DNA from: Maylandia zebra
Lineage: Eukaryota; Chordata; Actinopteri; Cichliformes; Cichlidae
Length of the DNA stretch: 64,000 nucleotides
Assembly (NCBI RefSeq): GCF_041146795.1
Contig: NC_135185.1
Location: 21,658,529-21,722,528, forward strand
Direction of reading: 5' to 3'
Positions 12,601 through 25,280 of the stretch are shown here, piece by piece. Numbering within the stretch: the first letter of the stretch is position 1; the number at the start of each line of letters is the position of its first letter. The notes below the pieces were generated by a model that worked only from the letters and a program-made list of their open reading frames with translations, was not told the DNA's origin and ran no database searches. Made by a program: the position numbers and the translations under genes.

Positions 12601-15600
12601 TAGGGGGAAAAAAGACCGGCACAGGCCGCTGCTGTGATTCATGCATCCGTTAACCGCAGGTTAGCCAGGTTGCACAAGACAATAAACCCTGTGACATTCT
12701 GAACTGATTATTTGTCAATTTAGGTATGAATAGCACGTAGGTTGAAGGTCTTTCCTGTGCGTAATGCTTCTTTAAATGTTTCCTTGAGCCATTAAACAAT
12801 TATCTTTGTATTATCTATTATCCGATGTACTGTATTTCAGCCGAGTTTCAAGTGTATGAAACCTAGACTCTGTATTATTTTTTTCAAAAATTTTCCAGAT
12901 GTCTGAAATTGAGATAATCTCTTCTGAAAATAAAAGTTTGGGGAAAGTATTTTTTGCCTGATAATTGCCTTTTGTCGTAAATTTATATTTTTCTTTAGGG
13001 CTGTGAATGAGAACCTAACACAAAGGTGAAATTATCTGTCATATTTTTAATTATGTATTTATTTATTTTATTCGTCGTAAAGAAAATGTGCTCAGAATAC
13101 ATGGGACTAAATGTAGTTGGGGTTTTTTTTTAATCCATTTCTTTTTTTAAGTTATGGCTAAAGCGACTCCCTCTCTCTGGGTCAAGGATATTAGAGAAAA
13201 AAAAATTGTCTCGCTGTCGGAGACAAATTGAATTGACTTTCATCGTCTCCTTCTTGTGCATGATGGGCACACTACATAGATTCCCCGTTGTTTACTGTGA
13301 GAGAAGCCATCACAACAATTTCGACAAAGAGCTGTAAACAAACTGCGTGCTGCACATATTAATATTATAACACTCTGCGACTTTATCAACCCTCGGGAGT
13401 TTTGAATGTGTTGTCCGTGTGCGTAAAAATAAAAACTACCCTAGACAAAGCCACTAATATTTTACATTTTTAGCCGTGCACGTGTTTTATTTTATTTTAT
13501 TTCCTATCATTTCCATTAATTCCAAACCCATTTTAAAAAAGTATGTGGCAAATCTCTCACTTTACTAAATGTACTAAAAACTTCAACTCAGCGTTCAAAA
13601 ACCTGCCACAAGCATCTGCTAATAATTTAGAAATGCATAAATTGTTTATAAAGGCAGCCCCTCAAAACACTGTTCTCCCCCCACCCACCCCCACCCCGTG
13701 AGCTTTCGTGGATATCTGCTTTACATTTATGTTATTTATATTGCTCGAGTGAAGCTTTGCATGGCGGTGGAAGTGGAAGAGGCCGGGGCGTGTTTCTGCA
13801 TGGCAGCCCTGAATCCTGACAGCAACAGGATTGCGGCAATGGACTGACAACACTTCCCTTCCTGCCACTGGAAAACAAGCTCTTAGAAGAAGCCCTCTCA
13901 CACCACCGAGCCGACCATTAGCACTGATTTATGCTGGATCCTGTTTCACTGTTTCCAAAACAACTGCGGTTTTGTTGAGTACAAGGCAAAGTTATCTGGG
14001 CCTACCTGCATGTGGACAAAACACAACCCACGCAGCAGAAAACCCATTCTAATGCGAGATACTTATTTGAGGCCTGAATCGGGAAAACCGCTGAATGCAC
14101 AGTTCTGCACAAAACGACTCGCTCCAAGTCATGGCAAACATTCAGCACACCTCATTTTGATACACTTCGTCTCACCGCCTTTCCCTCCGCTGTCCCTCTA
14201 ATATTCCACATCCGCCTCTTAATTATTCTTGCAAGCTGGACCATCTGTTTCTGAACTAACCTGCCTCCTTTTAAAATCAATATCAGCAGGCAGGTCAAAT
14301 GGCATTTAAGCTTTCTATCTCCAAAAAGGCCTGTGGGTTTATAACGTTCCAATAGTTACTTTTGGAGGCCTATAAAAACAATTACACTAACTCAAAGGGA
14401 GAAAAAAAACACAAGTGCCGGTTTTATTCCAAATACACACACACATACACACACACATTCGCACTCTTGCGCGCAAAACCCCTTCAAAAGTTGGTTATAT
14501 GTGGTGCAATAAACAAATGTAACCGCCCTCCATGCAGCCATGCTTACTTTGTTGCTCTGTAATAGACCGTATCCCCAGAATATCAGTTACAGAGTGCGAG
14601 GAAGGCCATATCCTGTGCATGGCCATGTGTCCGGGAAGGGTGGGCATGCCAGGGGGAGTGGGCACTTTGGACGTCGGGTATGAGTATAAGTGGTTGTAGG
14701 GTAACGTTGGTTGTGGCGGTGGATGAGGCGCCTGCTTGCCCGACTCATACTGGCTCTGCTGGGACAGATTCCCAATCTTGTTTCGGAGGATCCGACTGAT
14801 GGAGCTAACGGAGGGCAGGTTGAACTTGTCGCAAACCCCGTCAGCGAGTAGCCTGTCCCGGATCTCCCAGGCAAAAATCCCCGGGTCTCTCTGCTTGTAT
14901 GTCCGTATGTGTTTGACAACGGTGGGTGTGGTGACCCGCGGCTTGCTGCCTCCGATTGCCCCCGGGAGGATGGAGCCGGTCTCGTTGTAGCGAGCCAGGA
15001 TCTTGCTGACACAGCCGTGGGACACGCGCAACTGCCTGCTGATGTCACAGGGTCGAATCCCGAGTTGGGCCAGCTCCACTATCCTGAGCCGGATGGCGTT
15101 GGGGAGCGGCCTGCCGTTTACGAAAACACCACCGAGTTGGTTCACTTCACCGAAGGCAGGCTCTGGTGTCAAAAACAAACACACAGAAGGGCACAACAGT
15201 GAGACAGCGATTAGGTAACCAACCCAAGGCCCTCCACACTGCTAACGACCCCTTATTTATAATATAACAGAATATTTAAATAATATATTCTTATATTACA
15301 GATATGAATTTCAGCAGATATGCTGATAGTTTATTTGTGTCTCAGTCAACATATTTCAACTTTTGTTATTTATATACGACGGGGGGGGGGGGGGGGGGGG
15401 AATCAACCTTCTCACATTTGCACTTGATTTTAAACTTGAATTTTTGTTTTTTCAGCAAAGTTTTCACTCCCGCTAAACAACTGAAGTTATGGATCAACTG
15501 TGTTAAGTGATCGCTGATAGCTGTCGTTCATGCAGGGTAGATTTCACACCGATGTCCGGTGGGAAGTGCCAAAATTCGTGCGTAACCTCCACATAAATAC

Positions 15601-15764
15601 TCATCGCCCTGTTTTATATCCTCTGGATTAAAGACTAAACTAATCCGTCAAAACACCACAGACAATATCTCGCTAAATTCCCCCCACCTTGCTTTAAGAA
15701 GTTGCACCGATCGCTGCATCCCTGTCAAGAAACCAAAAAGCGATACAACACTGAACTCACCCAT
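8481..15764 (-). CDS. pax9: pax9, paired-box transcription factor Pax-9 (complete, 337 aa, four coding exons)
   Basis: The CDS is the complement of join(8481-8735, 12398-12537, 14548-15162, 15761-15764). Pax9 is a nuclear DNA-binding regulator of pharyngeal pouch, tooth, palate and sclerotome development. The paired domain spans about residues 4-131, with an almost family-invariant [17 protein letters not shown] start and [20 protein letters not shown] in its N-terminal helix-turn-helix. A HSVTDILG octapeptide (Groucho binding) is at 191-198. There is no homeodomain, as expected for the Pax1/9 group. Exon 3 has the [12 protein letters not shown] stretch equivalent to VEEWSSLGRNNF in mammals. 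Exon 4 has [10 protein letters not shown] and the end SVL. The length is close to human (341 aa). The start codon sits in a separate exon that contributes only ATG and G. Choice of pax9 over pax1 rests on the residues after the paired box and on the slc25a21 and nkx2.9 neighbours. Nothing is broken. Confidence 0.96.
9549..9614. repeat. (GT)33 microsatellite
   Basis: An uninterrupted GT run of 66 bases, followed at about 9626-9648 by a short GGGCCT-type tandem of three to four units. It lies in pax9 intron 3 and creates spurious open frames on both strands. Confidence 0.97.
9967..10046. repeat. ATCT/ATAG and GAAAAGAAA simple-sequence tract
   Basis: An imperfect mixture of TATC, TAGA and TATA units changing into AAAGAAAAGAAAAG. 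It is a degenerate microsatellite in pax9 intron 3. Confidence 0.75.
12398..12537 (-). CDS. pax9: pax9 coding exon 3
   Basis: The minus-strand acceptor CCTCCCAG borders 12537 and the donor GTAAAAAAG starts at 12397. It completes the split Ile after SITEQQ, then reads [15 protein letters not shown]... to PEAKYTQ in phase 0. It is 140 bases (two bases plus 46 codons). Confidence 0.93.
12538..14547 (-). other. pax9: pax9 intron 2
   Basis: A 2.0 kb intron, GTAAGC to CCTCCCAG on the minus strand. AT-rich; no exon, transposon or long simple repeat recognised apart from short A/T runs and a CA-type run near 14436-14457. Confidence 0.88.
14548..15162 (-). CDS. pax9: pax9 coding exon 2 (paired box and octapeptide)
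   Basis: The minus-strand acceptor GACACCAG borders 15162 and the donor GTAAGC starts at 14547. The 615-base exon encodes residues 2-206: the whole paired domain, a Pro-rich linker with YNHLYSYP, and [16 protein letters not shown]. It ends after one base of the Ile codon. Confidence 0.97.
15163..15760 (-). other. pax9: pax9 intron 1
   Basis: A 598-base intron with minus-strand donor GTGAGTTCAG and acceptor GACACCAG. It carries a 20-base G run (a C run on the coding strand). Confidence 0.9.
15381..15400. repeat. poly-G tract (20 G)
   Basis: Twenty consecutive G on the plus strand inside pax9 intron 1, preceded by an AT-rich stretch. Length may be unreliable in sequencing. Confidence 0.95.
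15761..15764 (-). CDS. pax9: pax9 coding exon 1 (ATG plus one base)
   Basis: On the minus strand the sequence reads ATGG then GTGAGTTCAG, a strong donor. The G joins AG of exon 2 to give Glu, making [10 protein letters not shown], the conserved Pax9 start. This four-base coding part matches my knowledge of the human gene layout. Confidence 0.9.
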
Positions 15765-16060
15765 CGTGTTAAAGCCACAAATGAAGAATACGGTGTCCGC
15801 TTTGTGCCTCCTGCGTGGGTCCTGCTCCGCGTCCAGCGTGTCCACTTTCTAAAATCGCGTCCAAGAAAATCTTCTTGCGCGATAAGGAACAAGAGAGACA
15901 AAATTCTCGATCTGTTTCCTGACGGCGCTGGAGACAGGCTTACATTTCAATCTGTTGAAATCAGGAGGCTGGGCTTCCGAGGGTTCTCCCCCCGCTGATT
16001 GGATCGGACCCTCCCATTTGCCATCGAGTTTGCACAGACCTAAATTATCATTGGCCCAGA
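15765..16060 (-). promoter_or_regulatory. pax9: pax9 5' UTR / proximal promoter region
   Basis: Minus-strand DNA upstream of the pax9 ATG, richer in GC than its surroundings. Two ATTGG words on the plus strand (about 15998-16002 and 16050-16054) read as CCAAT boxes on the coding strand. No clear TATA box. The transcription start cannot be placed exactly. Confidence 0.5.
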
Positions 16061-19000
16061 AGTTTGTCATGACAACTTCAGAGTGTCACACACACACACC
16101 CGGGTCCCTCTCATCCTGCTATCCAAAAAACGGGGACATGCCACCATGAATGGCTTTGTTTTTTTAGGCAGGTTGAGTGCAATCCAGTATCCGTACGGGA
16201 TCGCATCTTCACTCTTTCAACAATGATGTGAAGATACCAACAAAAAAAAATGACAAACAGGTTCCTATTTGTGAGCATCACAAGGAAACACCAACTGAAA
16301 TATTATGTGAATTTATTTATAGGGGGAAACCCCACAAATGTGTGCATTTTCGACCCCAGCAGTAACCGGTTTTATTTTATGCAGCTGTTTTTATAATAAT
16401 CAGTTGCCTTTCAAAATAAAATAAAAGTTCAGCTCCAAAGACCCGACTTTGTGTGGCTTTATGCTCCGCCACACTAACTTTCATCTCAAGCTTTTAAATG
16501 GCATCATTAAGGAAATGGCAGGAAATGAATGATTGCTTTTCTGTAATGTAATTGGCTGGTTGATGTTTGTAAATTCTATCTCATTGCACTTGAAGGTTAT
16601 CATAACTTTTTTCTTATTTGTCACCCAAGTATTTCTTTTCTTCTTCTTCTTCTTTTATTCTCTTTCAGGCGTCGAGCATAGACTGGCAGCAGACCAAACG
16701 CTCCAGCGATTTGGTGAAAATGAGGCGAATAAGTTTAATCTTTAGAATTTAATCTCTCTTGTCATGCAGTTTGAAAATACACGGCACAGTTAAAAACCAT
16801 GGCCAGGTTTCAATTTTGTGCCCATTTGACATTAAGTATTATTTCGTTTTTTTTAGTCGGACACGTGTCAAAAGAAAAATACAATTCAAATCATTGTTTT
16901 TTTTTTAAACAATTATTTATTTTCACGTTTCTATTATAAGCTGCACGTCTCTTTAGGCTTAGCCTGCGCAAAGCAGGCCAATTTTTTTTAGCCAATTATG
17001 CCCAGCGAGCGTTAATGGAATGCAGGTTGTTAAGGTTCTTATGTGATAACATAATTACCTTTTATTTCTTAACCTTTACGCGATTGTCTTTCAAGCTCAA
17101 CGTTTGCAGCTCAGTGTGTTATAGAGGGAATATTCCTTACTTTCACATGTTCAGCAGGCATGCACTTTCTGCACAGAAACCCCAGTTGCAAGCAATAAGA
17201 AAGATTTGTTGCTCCCCGACACGAGAAACAAACACACGCCATAATTTTGCGCCTTCGCTCACTCCCCGTTTTGACACATGCTTTGGATTTTCCGTGTCAT
17301 ATTTTAAGAAGGCCACGGTGCATGACTGACCTTCATCTCTGTACAATCTAAAGAGATCAGTGTGCATGTAAACATCAAACAGCACCCCTGCGCTGCAGTG
17401 CAATTAAGAATATTGTTGAAAACCTCTGCTAACATTAAACACCGAAGCGGCTTTGAGGGGCCAGAATGTACACAAAGTCTTTCTCGGTATTTGTTTCAGC
17501 ACGCACAGCTCTGCAGGCTGGATGCTGGATGCCTATATTATGATTAGCTTTCCCACCTTTGCTAGGATCGCGTCAAACTCAGAAACTGAACAAATTATAG
17601 TGCCTCGACGGCAATGCAAGTCGGTTAGACATGTCTTTAAAAACGCGTAAATTACTTTTTCTCCCCACGCTGGAGTTGTTTTTGCCTTCATGAACGGTTA
17701 TTTTTCACAAGAAGACCAGTTGGGGTTGTCTTAATGGACTCTTTCTTCTGTTTTATTTTATTTATTTTTTTGTTTGTTTTTATAAATGTATTTATCGCTG
17801 CATCACCTCTTGTGCACCCACCTGCCCACCCTCCTCCGCTCCCAGGCCGCTGATGCAACAAGGATAATGTTTACGGCGGGGAAACGTGCCCAACTTGTTT
17901 GCCTTGGGGTGCCTCTGGTAACTGAAATAACACAAGGTCAGGAGCGAGGGATCAAAGGTCTTCCCAAACTGCTTCATCTTCTGCATTTTTTTGGCCGGAC
18001 GGGCATGCACCTTCCTCCCGTTTCTGTGACATAATACACGTCTAAGGTGAGGCTATCTGAAACTGGGTGACGTTTTAAAACAATAATAATAATAATAATG
18101 CTAGCGAAATACATGCTTTATCTGATTAATGGCACCGCAGCTATTAACATTTAAACGGTAGTAGACAGTGCATTTTTACGCAGTTGTTCAAAAATTCCCA
18201 TAAATTAATTAAAAATAATGTGATTATTACAGTCAGTGAAACTGTTGCAAATTATCATGACTGTTATTTTTATAATAATTATTGTAAATTGTACTTTTAT
18301 TAACGGTAAAACGAAACTAGTACTAATAATAATAGTGTATTCTTAAAGAATGCTGCTAGAGTGTATTAAACACATACAAATAAATTTTTAAAAAAATTGT
18401 GTCGTCACTATCAGACTAAATGTGTAAATAATAGTGGTTTAGCCTGTATGGAGTATGTTGGCATCAGTGAGCCTCCACGCACGATTTGCACACTCTACAC
18501 GCCTGTACTGTTCACGAGCCCAGAATGGTCCGTGTCGAATTGAATTGTTCATACCTCAAGTGAAGGCAACGCATCACTTGTCAGACAAATTGCGTAATGA
18601 TGGAGTCAGAGCTTCGTCCTGTGCTCTGCAGGAGAGAGCATAACCCAAATGATTTTCCTCTGTCTAATAAGGTTTCTGTGAAATCAGAGATGGATTGGTA
18701 ACAGGCTTATCCTCTTGTCTATTCTGAAAAACAGTAGGCTTGTTGTTGGGTTTTTAAAGTTACAGTCTACACTTTTATTTTAAGACTTTAAAAAAAAAAC
18801 CAAAGTATGTATATAGGCTACAGTATTAATGCTTCGTTAAAAACACGAACATGCTCTATTTGAAATAGTCCAGCTCCTGCAGGATGTACTGAGTCATGTT
18901 ATTTGGTTCTATATGCTGCCAAGCAGACGACTGCATACCCCAGCGTTTGATGGCCCACACAAACAGCGTGCGTCCGGTGGTGTTGCGCACGCACAATGCC

Positions 19001-20980
19001 TGCGCAAGTGCAGCTCTTCCATAGCACGTCGAAATCCATAATTTAATGCTTGAGGGGTATTTTCTAAATAACATCACATCACATGCTTGAATTTCTAACA
19101 CTTCCTCTGCTTGTTTGCACTGATGTGCCTTTGAGCCCCTTCAGGTTTTTCTTATTAAAGCTGTTTCTCTCTCTCCGTTTTTAAAACCAGGATGCTTTAA
19201 TAACGTGGTCTATTTGAGAGCAAGACAATGGACCGTTTATTAATATTTTTATGAGCTCAAAAAGAAGACGACTTTAGGAATTGTAATTATTTGTTTCACT
19301 TGTTTATAGTTCCGTTCTTCTATTTGCCTTCAGTGGAATCGCAAGCTCCAACAGCTGTGTTTGGGAGCCACACATACTGCATGGCTGCACGTTTAACTCC
19401 TTATATTGCAGTTCACGTCAAAGTGCATGGCGTGGTTGTGATCGTTTTCATGAATATCGAAGCTACATATTATCAAAAATACCTAGTTTCGATTTACTTC
19501 TGCTTTTCTTCTTTTCCAAAAGAAAAAAACTGTCAGAAAACTGAACACTGGGATGTAATGCTGATGATAATCCATCAACACTCAGCAGATAAACATGTTA
19601 AGCTGTGAATGCTTATCGTGTAACATGCTGAGTGAAAAACGTAAGCGCTTCGTCCAATTTGCATTTCCAATGAAACAAACGGAAATTCATACGGTCCACG
19701 TCACATGAAGCCCACAACGCGATAATATTCTTCTTTAGAGCAAAGTTATGGGGTGTGCCTCATCCTCTTATTTGGAAAAACATATCCATAGGTTATAAAC
19801 GACATCTTAAGGCCTCTATCTGGGTAGAGGGAAAAAATTAATTAGTGATAAGAAAGGGTTCCATGGTTTTGTTTACCTGTGCTACTAGCAAAACAGCCAT
19901 AAATTCGGATGACACAGGCACTCTTACCACAACTATCCGCTTCGTGTGTGAGCGAAGTCACTAACCCACCTTTTCTTTTTAATTTCCTCATGTTCGACAA
20001 GTAAAGGCATGAGGAGCTCAGTTGTCACCACAAGGCTGTGGTGCAGCTATACAAAATTTTAAAAAACAACAAAAGAAAAAGCTGAACTAGACTCCCTGGT
20101 CTTGGTTTCTCAGGCTGTTAGACTGTTTTGGTATCTGCTAAACTGTAAACCCGTTAAAACAGTTGTGTGGTTGCAGGATTTCGATTAAGCCTCGTGGAAA
20201 TGCAAAAGAAACTCTCAACATTAAACGCAACTTATTTCCCATGTGTCTTTTAGTTCCATTCAAAAATTGGTGCATCTAATTTTATATTAGCCCACTTTAC
20301 TGGAGATGCAAACGTAAATCACTAACATTTATCTTACAAATCAATTTACGACTCAGACCGAATTAATTCAAAGATGGGAGGACATTCTAATTTTCGTGGA
20401 TGCTGAAATAATCTCATAATAATTTTAAATAACGTTTTATTAACGTAACAGTCTAAATGATGTAATCTTTCTAAAAATCGTCAGTACCGAAACAGAAATT
20501 CTCGTATTCAAATACATTCGTTTTCTATCCACCGCAAATGCGAAAATAATGATGATGTTCAAAATGACGATGATGACGAAACGGCTACGTTCTGCATCCT
20601 CTAGCAGGCATCAACCATGTAGCTGATAGCCCTTTAATCAGATCAATTAGACACCGTTCTAATGCGTTCCATTTAATGTAGTTTGAGCTACCACATTTTT
20701 ACCTTTTACTCTCCACTCAATCGGATGACACCGTCATATCAAGACGAATGAAAGTGTGACACTGAAATAAAGTGACACACTTACTATAGAAACCACAAGA
20801 CCATTGCCAAACAGTGCGCATTTAAAGTCCGTAACAAGACTTTAATAATGAATTCGTAATAATCATCTTTTCTTGAAATTAAGAGGCAGCACATAAAGGG
20901 GGGGAGGGGGGGGGGGTATTGATATGTCCAATATTTAGCAAAGATCACTTTAATAGCTAAACCAAATAGCCTACGGCATA
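16061..20980. other. pax9-nkx2.9 intergenic DNA, pax9-proximal part
   Basis: Gene-free, AT-rich, few repeats. No coding exon or transposon recognised. The block around 17780-18010 is GC-richer and may be regulatory. Upstream (distal) elements of pax9 would be expected here. Confidence 0.65.
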
Positions 20981-21031
20981 TTACAATGATACAATAATAA
21001 TATTACAATAACTACAATTAAAGTCTTTGTG

Positions 21032-21032
<1 letters not shown>

Positions 21033-21117
<85 letters not shown>
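21033..21117. repeat. (ATT)28 microsatellite
   Basis: An uninterrupted ATT/AAT trinucleotide run of about 85 bases. It produces long poly-Ile open frames on both strands that are not genes. Confidence 0.97.
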
Positions 21118-21120
<3 letters not shown>

Positions 21121-22073
21121 GTGTGACTTTGTACCAGTGGGACTTAAGACCCTGTGTCATGAAACAAGCTGCTGAAATTGGATTGAGACGCTTTGACTGT
21201 AATCCGCCCAGACTGCTACTTCCTCTTTGTGGTCTGAAAAAAAAAGTGTGTAAGACAGAGTTTCTTATCTGCAACCTTGAGACGCAGAGCCACCACGCTG
21301 CTCATATTATCCGTGGAGAAAGTTACAGAGGGGTGTTAAAAAAAAGTTCCCAGCTCCAGGTTTAATGTTCCCAGTAAGATCCTGTGGGAAATCCAAGTTA
21401 CCACTAATGGGTTATTATGGGGACACGCAGTGATTTCTTGTTTCACAAAGGGGTTGGAGGTCTGTCATCTCATACTAACTGTCCCCAAAACGACTGACAT
21501 CTGCAATAAGATACACACGTGCTGAGAGTTATAGTGTTTGTGTGTGTGTGCGTGCGCTGCTCGGAAAATTGAGGTCCAGCAGCAGCTTGTCACCCAAGAG
21601 CACCACTAATCCGCGTTATTAAAGCGGAAAAGACGTGATTTCCCCTCAAGTTGTTTGATACAAACGAGATAAGACTGTGTGGATTTTTACTGTGTGGACA
21701 CTGCTGTTTTTTAGGATAATGCCATCGCTTGGCGCCTTTAAAATAACCCGCACCGACGATTCTAACCTTTGCAGTCCAAATAGCGGTGACACCATTAAAG
21801 TCTTTCTACAGGTTAGCACTTCTCCAGGACTGAGTGGCCCGGTAACTTTAGTGCGGCCTTAATGAGGACGAACGCAGGTTAACGACGAATGTAGTCGTGT
21901 TTCAGAGGCCAGGCCTGGGTTTCAGCGGAGAGGGACAAAAAGAAACAATATTTACGACACTTTTAAGCATACATCACTTTGACATCTGTTCGTCTGGCAC
22001 CTGGCATCCATTAGTATTAAATATTTCATTCCGCCCTAATTTGGACCTCTCTTCGTCCCGTACCAAGGACACT

Positions 22074-22110
<37 letters not shown>
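22074..22110. repeat. poly-G tract (37 G)
   Basis: Thirty-seven consecutive G on the plus strand. Such a run can form intramolecular G-quadruplexes and is unusual in length; it may also be a collapsed or mis-sized assembly region. Confidence 0.95.
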
Positions 22111-22111
<1 letters not shown>

Positions 22112-22224
22112 TGGAGAGCTCTACCTTTATTGCGCTTTTACGCGCCGATTACTTTGTGCACAAAAAAGTGCAAATGGGGTGTTGATACAGACCACACCGC
22201 TATGTTATGCGTTGTAGATACGAG

Positions 22225-22700
22225 GAATCCTTGAGTCATACCTGGGCTGGACTTATATTAAATTTCCTAATCCATTAAGATCCCCGCATAAGCGCGGAAA
22301 CATTCCTGCAATTAGTCAAGTTTGGGCACACGAGCTTCAGATTTTTACGCAGTGTTATTAGATTACTGAGTGGACGGAGTGTTCAATATCCTCATACACA
22401 AACAGAGGTCGGAGAGAGTCAGATGTATAATGTCAGCGTGGACATTGACAAAATACTGGCCCTCTGATAGCCCCCTTTTTTGTTATTTAATTTGGAGTCT
22501 GGCGCCGAAAAATAGAAGTACATGTTAATTTAAGGATGGTAGAAATAAGAATACAATTTCATCGTTCTCTCTGGGGACATGCAGTTAAATTGTGATTGAT
22601 GTGTTTCATAAAGAAGAGAGGATTACACAGGAATATCAGCACTGAAGCACTGAGGCCTCCTTAATCGGGACGCATTGTGGAGACACAATGAGAACAAATT
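22225..22700. promoter_or_regulatory. candidate conserved noncoding element between pax9 and nkx2.9
   Basis: A non-repetitive block with balanced composition and TTATATTAAATTT, CTAATCCATTAAG, GCAATTAGTC and TTATTAGATTAC words typical of homeodomain-rich enhancers. It lies 6.5 kb upstream of the pax9 start and 5.3 kb upstream of nkx2.9. Visual inference only. Confidence 0.35.
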
Positions 22701-23679
22701 TTGTCTGAAGATAAGGGTGGAGTGAGTTAAATATTGTTTTTATTATTAATAATAATATTAATAATAATAATGTAAAGGGATTACATTTTTGAGCATCAAA
22801 TAGCTGCATTAGTTAGAACCGGCTTAAAATCTTTCCATTTGGTCTTTGTTGACACAAAATTGTGACCAATTTGTTTTAATCTTCTTTAGTTTCACCGTAC
22901 GTCCTTGTTGGTGACACGCGGTGCAGGGGTCACAAACGCTGCTGTGCCAACACACACTTTACCTGGGCAAGTCTGTGTATTGTAAAATGCAGTGGCGCCA
23001 TCTGGTGGATCTTCAGGGAACACGTCAAACATTTCTTAAGTATTATTCCACGACTTTTTAATAAAATACCAGAATCATATACTACACATATACAATTTTA
23101 ATTGCCTGATAAATGATAAGTTTTTACTTCCCTGGATTGGCTCGTTCAATTAGTAAAATTGTAACTATATTGAGTTCTATTTCACCTGTTTAGACTGAAC
23201 TTATTTCACTTTCAAATATGCTTGTGACGTGTCTGTTACGCAAGTATACGTTTATTTGCATTTCTTTCCTTAAACACTGCGTTCATCCCTCCTGCTATTG
23301 GTTGTCTGTGTGAATATATGTCAGGCCAAGTTGTTTTTATCTTGATAAGTTCAAGTTACTTGGTACACACACACACACACACAAAAAACGTCAATTCAAA
23401 TGGAAGGTTCTGCTGTATATGAAATACGACCTTTTTTAGATAATCTATATTTACCGGAGAAACAAAAATAAAAAGTCAGTTAAAAAAATCAATAGTTTTT
23501 ACACACCTTACAAAACCATAATCGGTTATGTATTACAGCTAAAAGGAGTGAAAACTGGCCTTTGACCCTGGCCTGTTAGACCCACTGAACAGTTGGCACA
23601 AAGAAAGCTGTTAACAAATGTTAAGCAGCTGATATTTCTTATGGTGGTGGTGAACTATCTATAAACCATGCATTTTAAA

Positions 23680-23681
<2 letters not shown>

Positions 23682-23763
<82 letters not shown>
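23682..23763. repeat. (TA)41 microsatellite
   Basis: An uninterrupted AT/TA dinucleotide run of 82 bases. It could extrude as a cruciform. Confidence 0.97.
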
Positions 23764-23765
<2 letters not shown>

Positions 23766-24895
23766 TGTACGTGTTTGTTTTCAAGGGTATTGTATTTTGT
23801 AAAGCATTGCATTCTCCTTGTAGTTTCATTTTGCAAACATCATAACATAACGTCATAAGATTAGCAAGGGAAAATATGTGTAAGGACAATAAGAGCAAGA
23901 GTCTCTTCTCCCCCATAGCTGTATAGTTCACAAAGCTGAAGCCCTTCAGGAAACAAAGAATTAGTAAAAATAGATGAAAACATTAGACACTGCAGAGCTG
24001 TCATATCTGTTTGCCTGTATAAGTTGGCGCAGGGATACTAAGGGTGCTGGGGCTACATTAAGCTCAAAAGAACTTAAAGACTAGTGAAATAAACTCCTCC
24101 CACAGCTTGTGATTGGTTGAAAAATGCTAAGACGAGTCTGCCTCTCAGTTTTAATGTGAATCCTGCAGAGGGCAACCAAGTATCACACACGTCAGATGCA
24201 TCTACAACACTCAGAAGGCTTTAAAAATATACATCATGCAGTCGAAAGTAAGCGTATGTAAAAGCATGAATGAAAAAGACTTTACTTGGTTTGTTTGTTT
24301 GTTTTTAGTAATGCTGTTTCTCTTAAATGAACAATGAAATTGTGTGAAATTGAATTTTCTTGCCTGAAAGCATTTTGGTGACAGAACACTCGTGTTATTA
24401 ATGTTGTAGATTTTAAATCATCTCTGAATGCATATGGATCCATTTATACATGTCTGCTTTTAATGCCATCAGAAGTCAATAGAACGATTACAATTAGTCA
24501 TTTATTGTATATCGGTCTTGTCATAATCAGGACAAGAGCTCAGCTATATATCAATTAATTTGTAAATATTTATAAATGTGGGTCTCTCCATCAACTTGAC
24601 TTCAAAAGGTGTATATTGATCATGCTTTGCACCGAACATAAACTGTTATTCTGAGTTTGCTAAAGTATCTATCAGGACTGCACTGACAGGTGTGTTTGTT
24701 TCTTTTCAGTGGTCAATAAATGATCAGTGCTAACTTTATTAAATGATCAAGATGAATATTTAGCTTTTAACTTCATTTTTTCTTGGTGTTTCTGTCTCCA
24801 CTTCATTCTTATTTCTAAAGGTGATTTATTTTCCACTAAAATCGTCAGTTTGAAATTCAGGGTGCTCTCAAATATTTTTGCCTCCCCTGGATTTG

Positions 24896-24932
24896 TTTTA
24901 TTTTTATTATTTATTTATTTATTTATTTATTT
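24896..24932. repeat. (TTTA)n tract
   Basis: An ATTTATT-type tetranucleotide run, about seven units of TTTA after a T-rich start. Confidence 0.85.
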
Positions 24933-25079
24933 TTAGAATACTTTCTTGTATATTTTTAGTTTCTTCAGGAGTTTTGTAACTCCTTTTTATAAAAACGTCT
25001 TTGACACACACTGGTTTATTGTCTTTAAAAACAATACTTTTTGACACACTTTCACCGAGTACAAACATACAGCTGCTGT

Positions 25080-25280
25080 ACGGTCAAGCAGCCTCACAAG
25101 ACTCCAGTTTACTGCAGCGCGAGCGATGTGGCTGCCAAGTAATTATCCCCCACAGCCCCTGTCCAAAATGCTAATGGTATTTACAGGAGAGGACATCAGC
25201 AGCAGGTGCAGCTGCTGGAGCGTGATGTTACGCTGAGACACCACACTAAACTGAGAAGTAACAGAGGAACCATTGTTGCC
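25080..25280. promoter_or_regulatory. candidate conserved noncoding element with abutting E-boxes
   Basis: Unique, moderately GC-rich DNA in an AT-rich region, with AAGTAATTATCCCC and ATGCTAATGG words. Two directly adjacent E-boxes, CAGGTG at 25203-25208 and CAGCTG at 25209-25214, sit in a near-palindromic setting. Location is 2.8 kb upstream of the nkx2.9 ATG. Function is inferred. Confidence 0.33.

Noticed and set aside
17930-17962. Pair of AGGTCA-like half-sites
   Set aside because: Spacing of 15 bases and an imperfect second half-site do not match a known nuclear receptor arrangement.
21027-21365. 112-codon open frame with a long Ile run
   Set aside because: Produced by the ATT microsatellite; no support as a gene.
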